Shown: in pieces, positions 60,270 to 64,000 of the stretch
Layout: every line of letters begins with the position of its first letter
How positions within the stretch are numbered: position 1 is the first letter of the stretch
DNA from: Bacillota bacterium
GTDB lineage: Bacteria; Bacillota; Clostridia; Christensenellales; SZUA-584
Direction: 5' to 3'
DNA: 64,000 nt
NCBI GenBank assembly: GCA_023410475.1
Contig: JAEYPS010000018.1
Location: 124,001 to 188,000, forward strand
Position numbers and translations under genes: made by a program
Notes under the pieces: generated by a model
Databases searched by the model: none
Told to the model about the DNA's origin: nothing
Seen by the model: the letters and a program-made list of their open reading frames with translations, nothing else

Positions 60270-60824
60270 TCATATGTTCTGGATTACAGAAACATACTTT
60301 GAAAATATATCAACATACCTGGACGAAAAGGTTATGCTTGTGATCTCTGAATATGGTATGCGGTATGGCTCCTCCTGCCATATGCCGTCCGAGTCAAAGT
60401 GCCTCACATACGCAAACCTGTTATAAATCTTCTCTATGCGCCCTATAACATAGTGCCACTCTTTTTCATCAAGGCTTTCTTTCTCAACGATTATATTCTT
60501 CCCAGTCAATTTCAGGCTCTCAAACACCGACTTCCAGCTGCTTATATCAACCGGAGGCATTTCGATCTTGTCCGTTATACCCTCCATCTGAAGTATTTTG
60601 TCACACATATCGTCTTTTGCTTTTATCTTCTTTATGTCTTTTATGCGCCCTACAGTATATCCGTCCAAAATAAAGTCGTCTTCATTAGCCGAAAGAAAGA
60701 GTATATCCGTATTTTATAACGGAATCATATTCTTATAATAATAATCGTATTTGAAATAAACGCTGCAGATTTTTCTGTGCTCAATGCACTGAATAATCAG
60801 TTCTTTCATTTGCGCTTTTGTCAT
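60270..60824 (-). pseudogene. Gene interrupted by an in-frame stop codon
   Basis: An ATG at 60824 with GGAG seven bases upstream opens a frame that reads MTKAQMKELIIQCIEHRKIC through DYYYKNMIPL, then TAA at 60714-60716. The same frame continues without shift as NTDILFLSANEDDFILDGYTV and 131 further residues to 60270. Without the stop the protein would be about 184 residues of a small family I cannot name. Re-initiation at TTG 60668 would give a 132-residue product without a ribosome site. A single nonsense mutation is the simplest explanation. Confidence 0.8.
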
Positions 60825-60891
60825 GATACATCTCCATTATTTACCTTGTGATTAATGTAGCATACTATGTCCCCATAAACAAGTCCCGATA

Positions 60892-60930
60892 TAATAACAA
60901 AGAGCAGGTTTCGTTAAAGCCTGCTCCTTT
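60892..60930 (-). terminator. Terminator of typA
   Basis: Minus strand GAGCAGG and CCTGCTC form a seven-bp stem, followed by TTTGTTATT. It lies about 15 bases downstream of the typA stop. Confidence 0.8.
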
Positions 60931-60944
60931 TGATAAAGTGTTAT

Positions 60945-62750
60945 TTACTTATTTGCCCTCGCCCTGTCGCTCTTGCCCAGCAGCGCTTTTCGAAGCCTTA
61001 TGCTCTTGGGCGTCACCTCCACGAGCTCGTCGTCCGCTATAAACTCCAATGACTGCTCAAGCGACAGTATCGTCGCGGGCGTTAGTTTCAGCGCCTCATC
61101 CGCGCCGGACGCGCGCATGTTCGTCATCTGCTTTTTTTTGCAGACGTTTATTATCATGTCGTCGGCGCGAGCGTTCTCTCCCACTACCATACCCTCGTAT
61201 ACGCTGACTCCGGGGCCTACAAACATCCTGCCTCGCTCCTGCGCGTTAAACAGTCCGTACGACGTTGTCTCGCCTCTCTCGTGCGCGATGATAGAGCCCC
61301 TCTGGCGCTCGGGTATGTCACCCGCCCAGTCGCGGTATCCGCAAAAGATATGGTTCATAACGCCGTTTCCCTTTGTGTCCGTCATAAACTCGCTGGCGTA
61401 GCCTATGAGCCCTCTCGCGGGTATATTGAACTCCAGCCGGGTGCTGCCGCCCTCGGTCTTCATGTCCACCATCTCGGCTTTCCTTACGCTGAGCTTGTCC
61501 ATCACGGCGCCGGTGTAATCCCCCGGAACGTCTATCATCAAAAGCTCATAAGGCTCCTGAACCTTTCCGTGCTCCTCTTTCAGTATAACGCGCGGCCTTG
61601 ATACGGCGAACTCGTACCCTTCGCGGCGCATAGTCTCAATAAGTATCGACAGATGCAGCTCTCCCCTGCCCGACACCTTGAACGAGTCGGTCGTCTCCGT
61701 CTCCTCGACTCTTAGGCTCACATTAGTCTCTAGCTCGCGAAACAGCCTCTCACGCAGATTGCGCGACGTGACCCATTTGCCCTCCTGCCCCGCGAACGGG
61801 CTGTTGTTTACCATGAAGTTCATCGACACAGTAGGCTCGTCTATCTTTACGAACGGCAGCGGCTCGACTGCTTCCGGGTCACATACCGTCTCTCCTATGT
61901 TTACGCCCGGTATTCCCGCAATCGCGACTATGTCTCCCAAACTCGCTGTTTCCGTTTCTCGCCGCTTCAGCCCCGCAAACTCAAACAGCTTGGTTATTTT
62001 TACGTTCTGCACAGTTCCGTCGTCCTTGCAGAGAACCGCCAGTGTGCCTCGTTTTGCCGTTCCGCGCTCTACCCTGCCTATGGCTATCCTGCCGAGGTAA
62101 TCATCGTAGTCTATGTTCGATATCAGCAGCCTGAAGGGTCCGTCTTCTTCGCCTTCGGGCGCGGGAACGTGCTTTATGATCGCGTCAAACAGCGCGAATA
62201 TATCGTTTTCCTGTCCGTCCGCGCTCATCGACGCCGTGCCGTCTTTTGCCGACGCATAAACTACGGGGAAGTCCAGCTGGTCCTCCTCGGCGTCGAGCTC
62301 GATAAAAAGATCGATGACGCCGTCCACCACCGCCTCCGGCCTTGCGCCCGGCCTGTCTATCTTGTTGATGACGACCATTACGTGCTTTTTCATCGCGAGC
62401 GTCTTTTTCAGCACGAACCGCGTCTGAGGCATGCACCCTTCAAACGCGTCGACGAGCAGCAGCACGCCGTCGACCATAGTCAGCACGCGCTCCACCTCGC
62501 CTCCGAAATCGGCGTGACCCGGAGTATCTACGATATTTATCTTCGTATCCTTGAAACTCACGGCGGTATTTTTCGCGAGTATCGTAATACCGCGCTCCTG
62601 CTCTAAGTCCTCGCTGTCCATCACGCGTTCGCGCACCGCCTCGTTAACGCGAAACGTGCCTGATTGCCTGAGCATCTGGTCTACGAGCGTCGTCTTTCCG
62701 TGGTCTACATGCGCCACTATAGCTATGTTTCTTATGCTTTCCTGCTTCAT
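60945..62750 (-). CDS. typA: Ribosome-associated GTPase TypA/BipA
   Basis: The 601-residue translational GTPase starts with the G1 loop AHVDHGKTTLVDQML and has RGITILAKN, DTPGHADFGGEV and NKIDRPGARP. C-terminal EF-G-like domains III and V and the BipA-specific domain follow (ARGLIGYASEFMTDTKGNG). It assists 50S assembly and stress adaptation. A good promoter is upstream and a terminator downstream, so it is monocistronic. Confidence 0.97.
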   Translation of the reverse strand: MKQESIRNIAIVAHVDHGKTTLVDQMLRQSGTFRVNEAVRERVMDSEDLEQERGITILAKNTAVSFKDTKINIVDTPGHADFGGEVERVLTMVDGVLLLVDAFEGCMPQTRFVLKKTLAMKKHVMVVINKIDRPGARPEAVVDGVIDLFIELDAEEDQLDFPVVYASAKDGTASMSADGQENDIFALFDAIIKHVPAPEGEEDGPFRLLISNIDYDDYLGRIAIGRVERGTAKRGTLAVLCKDDGTVQNVKITKLFEFAGLKRRETETASLGDIVAIAGIPGVNIGETVCDPEAVEPLPFVKIDEPTVSMNFMVNNSPFAGQEGKWVTSRNLRERLFRELETNVSLRVEETETTDSFKVSGRGELHLSILIETMRREGYEFAVSRPRVILKEEHGKVQEPYELLMIDVPGDYTGAVMDKLSVRKAEMVDMKTEGGSTRLEFNIPARGLIGYASEFMTDTKGNGVMNHIFCGYRDWAGDIPERQRGSIIAHERGETTSYGLFNAQERGRMFVGPGVSVYEGMVVGENARADDMIINVCKKKQMTNMRASGADEALKLTPATILSLEQSLEFIADDELVEVTPKSIRLRKALLGKSDRARANK

Positions 62751-62782
62751 ATGTTCCTCTTAAATTTTTTCAGCCGAACTCG

Positions 62783-62811
62783 ATTATATGCTTTTACCTG
62801 CGATAATACAA
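62783..62811 (-). promoter_or_regulatory. typA promoter
   Basis: Minus strand TTGTAT (62806-62811), 17-base spacer, TATAAT (62783-62788), about 30 bases before the ATG. Confidence 0.65.
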
Positions 62812-62866
62812 GAAAATTATATACGAGGCCTTTGTTATGCACGACGTTGAAGAATATGCCCAATGT

Positions 62867-63358
62867 CTACTTTATAACCCCGTCTATATGTATGAACCTT
62901 ATCTTTTTATACTCGTAGGACGACAGCGGCCTGTCAAGGCTGTCATATGTGTGCGTGCAGATGAGTACGTTGTCCAGGGCGGGGACCTTGCCTGCGGAAA
63001 CGATGATTTGAGAGTGTGAAAACCTCGCCGGTTCGTCCGCGAACTGCGACACATCCCCCGGCTGCACGTTTTCGATGGAAACCTCGGTGCCTATGGGCCC
63101 CATGCCCTCCTTGCGAACGAGAAAGTTATAGAGGTACGGCACGCCCGTCCACGACGGGGTGCGGTTACCGGCGTTTATGTAATACCACCCGAACGTAGGC
63201 TTATAGTTCATCACTCCGCTTCCGGCGTACAGGCACTGCGAAACGAAGTTCGTGCAGTCTCCGCCGAGGCTGTCAAAGTTGTAGTATTTCGGGTTGCGCG
63301 ATAGTGCCCACGCCCTTGCGTATTCGACCGCGGCTTCACGGTCATATGCAGTTACCAT
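62867..63358 (-). CDS. Putative amidase-domain protein (Amidase_6)
   Basis: The 163-residue protein has DCTNFVSQCLYAG with probable catalytic Cys35, a conserved PTFGWYYIN segment, and HSQIIVS with the partner histidine. These match the Amidase_6 family of NlpC/P60-like peptidases, often sporulation or cell-wall related. There is no signal peptide. A strong hairpin ends seven bases before the ATG and includes the only possible ribosome site. Confidence 0.88.
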   Translation of the reverse strand: MVTAYDREAAVEYARAWALSRNPKYYNFDSLGGDCTNFVSQCLYAGSGVMNYKPTFGWYYINAGNRTPSWTGVPYLYNFLVRKEGMGPIGTEVSIENVQPGDVSQFADEPARFSHSQIIVSAGKVPALDNVLICTHTYDSLDRPLSSYEYKKIRFIHIDGVIK

Positions 63359-63402
63359 ATAAAAACCCCCCGCATGATATGATGGTTTATACTATGCGGG
63401 GG
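63359..63402 (-). promoter_or_regulatory. Hairpin covering the amidase ribosome site
   Basis: Minus strand CCCCCGCAT (63394-63402) pairs with ATGCGGGGG (63367-63375) and is followed by TTTTTAT and then the ATG. It is terminator-like, and the G run that could bind 16S rRNA is its 3' arm, so it may both terminate upstream transcription and limit translation of the amidase gene. Confidence 0.65.
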
Positions 63403-63462
63403 AATTCTGATATGTCGCTATATTTACTAATATACACAGCCACTTTATTTTTATCACTTTGC

Positions 63463-63815
63463 CTAGTGTAAAAAATCACAAACTATTCCACAACTAATTG
63501 CATCACGATATGGATAAACTAAAGCATCAAGTGAAAAAAATTCGCCTAGCAAATAAATATTATATTTGGTATTATCGGTATACTTTAATTCTTCAAGTTC
63601 TTTAATATAATCGTCTTTTAAAAATCTGATATTATCTTTATAAGTGTTGTTTTAAGGATTAAAGTATCTTCTGGTTTTTCGCTATCGTCAACCTCCATTT
63701 CTTGTAATTGTGTCATTTCAAGTTCTGGTGGTGTCTGCCCCTGTCCACCATAAATATAAATACTGCGCCCTACATGATAGTGCACATACTGTAAAAATTC
63801 TGCTGTTGTTTTCAT
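63463..63815 (-). pseudogene. Frameshifted AT-rich gene, NlpC/P60-like N-terminus
   Basis: The ATG at 63815 (AGGAG five bases upstream) opens MKTTAEFLQYVHYHVGRSIY then YIYGGQGQTPPELE, ending at 63618. A shifted frame continues with coding-like sequence: TYKDNIRFLKDDYIKELEEL, then YNIYLLGEFFSLDALVYPY to TAG at 63463. The switch must lie near 63640-63655. The opening resembles short NlpC/P60-type peptidases of gut Firmicutes, but the catalytic part is missing. Base composition is much more AT-rich than typA, suggesting transfer and decay. Confidence 0.55.
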
Positions 63816-63867
63816 GTCTGCTCCTGTTGTAATATGTAAATATAAATTATTTTTTGGAAGGTGTAAT

Positions 63868-64000
63868 ATGAATATTACTGATACTAGTGGGTTTAATTGG
63901 GCATTATTAGTTAATACTATAGTTGCACTTATTGCTATTGCAGGTTTCGTTTTTTCAATTATTGTTAGTAAAAAAACACTTAGTAAAACTGACAAACAAC
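63868..64000 (+). CDS. Membrane protein, N-terminal fragment (runs off the window)
   Basis: An open plus-strand frame starts at ATG 63868 after GGAAGGTG and encodes MNITDTSGFNWALLVNTIVA, a hydrophobic helix to about residue 33, then a basic segment (SKKTLSKTDK). The frame is open to the window end. It looks like a small membrane protein; the AT-rich composition matches the adjoining decayed gene. Family unknown. Confidence 0.55.
   Translation, partial: MNITDTSGFNWALLVNTIVALIAIAGFVFSIIVSKKTLSKTDKQ

Overview
The window looks like a chromosomal segment from a strictly anaerobic, Gram-positive-type Firmicute (class Clostridia). This rests on several genes: glycine cleavage with split P subunits (gcvPA/gcvPB) behind a tandem glycine riboswitch, class III (anaerobic) ribonucleotide reductase, many 4Fe-4S and radical-SAM proteins, and an AbrB/SpoVT-type regulator. 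The spore-maturation pair spmA/spmB and a CtsR-type operator point the same way and suggest a lineage related to spore formers. Base composition is close to balanced, with heavy use of ATA for isoleucine. A Christensenellales-like gut lineage is a plausible guess, not a demonstration. No rRNA, CRISPR array, integrase or transposase was seen.

Layout. 1-3250: gcvT-gcvH-gcvPA-gcvPB operon, minus strand, with promoter, tandem glycine riboswitch and attenuator-type terminator. 3261-5435: methyltransferase, pseudouridine synthase and HAD phosphatase in overlapping order. 5598-7400: three small membrane or lipoprotein genes of unknown role. 7425-10380: nrdD-nrdG with a consensus promoter carrying two NrdR boxes. 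11068-14474: metG, tatD and a tatD-linked radical SAM gene. 14500-16250: an AT-rich orphan gene and a cluster of small dispersed hairpin repeats around a flavodoxin gene. 16248-19082: methyltransferases and a tightly overlapping DUF1801 / Imm5-like / AlkD-like trio. 19163-25149: spmAB, AbrB-type regulator, rsmI, a TrmN6-like methylase, a YitT-family protein and two Fe-S redox proteins. 25385-29955: a five-gene potassium locus (tethered RCK-like protein, KtrB/TrkH channel, KtrA/TrkA gate, KdpD-like kinase, KdpE-like regulator). 30147-33553: MacAB-like export operon. 34380-37433: an MmeI-like single-chain restriction-modification gene sitting between two perfect 73-bp copies of the 3' end of radA. 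37357-41020: radA, an acetyltransferase, a calcium-loop protein behind a possible sigma-D promoter, and Hsp20 behind a CtsR operator. 41142-43963: Lrp regulator, aminotransferase and DUF362 ferredoxin protein. 44154-47792: DUF3795 protein, a sodium-dependent transporter with a 34-residue MetS-type partner, and azlCD. 47913-50301: rplM-rpsI and rarA. 50453-53548: probable pantothenate ECF S component, coaX, hom and a cupin. 53611-56962: MBL hydrolase, a decayed repeat-rich stretch next to tRNA-Gly(CCC), and an orphan gene. 57049-64000: thioredoxin, Crp-type regulator, phosphatase, serine hydrolase, a nonsense-interrupted gene, typA, an amidase and AT-rich decayed genes.

The most interesting structure is the restriction-modification insertion with a 73-bp target duplication that leaves radA coding for the same C-terminus. 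Next come the potassium locus with an extra membrane-tethered RCK-like protein and the tRNA-Gly-flanking repeat array. Several regulatory circuits can be read directly: glycine riboswitch, NrdR on nrdDG and CtsR on hsp20. No wholly new defence or enzymatic system is evident; the most unexplained genes are flagged individually.
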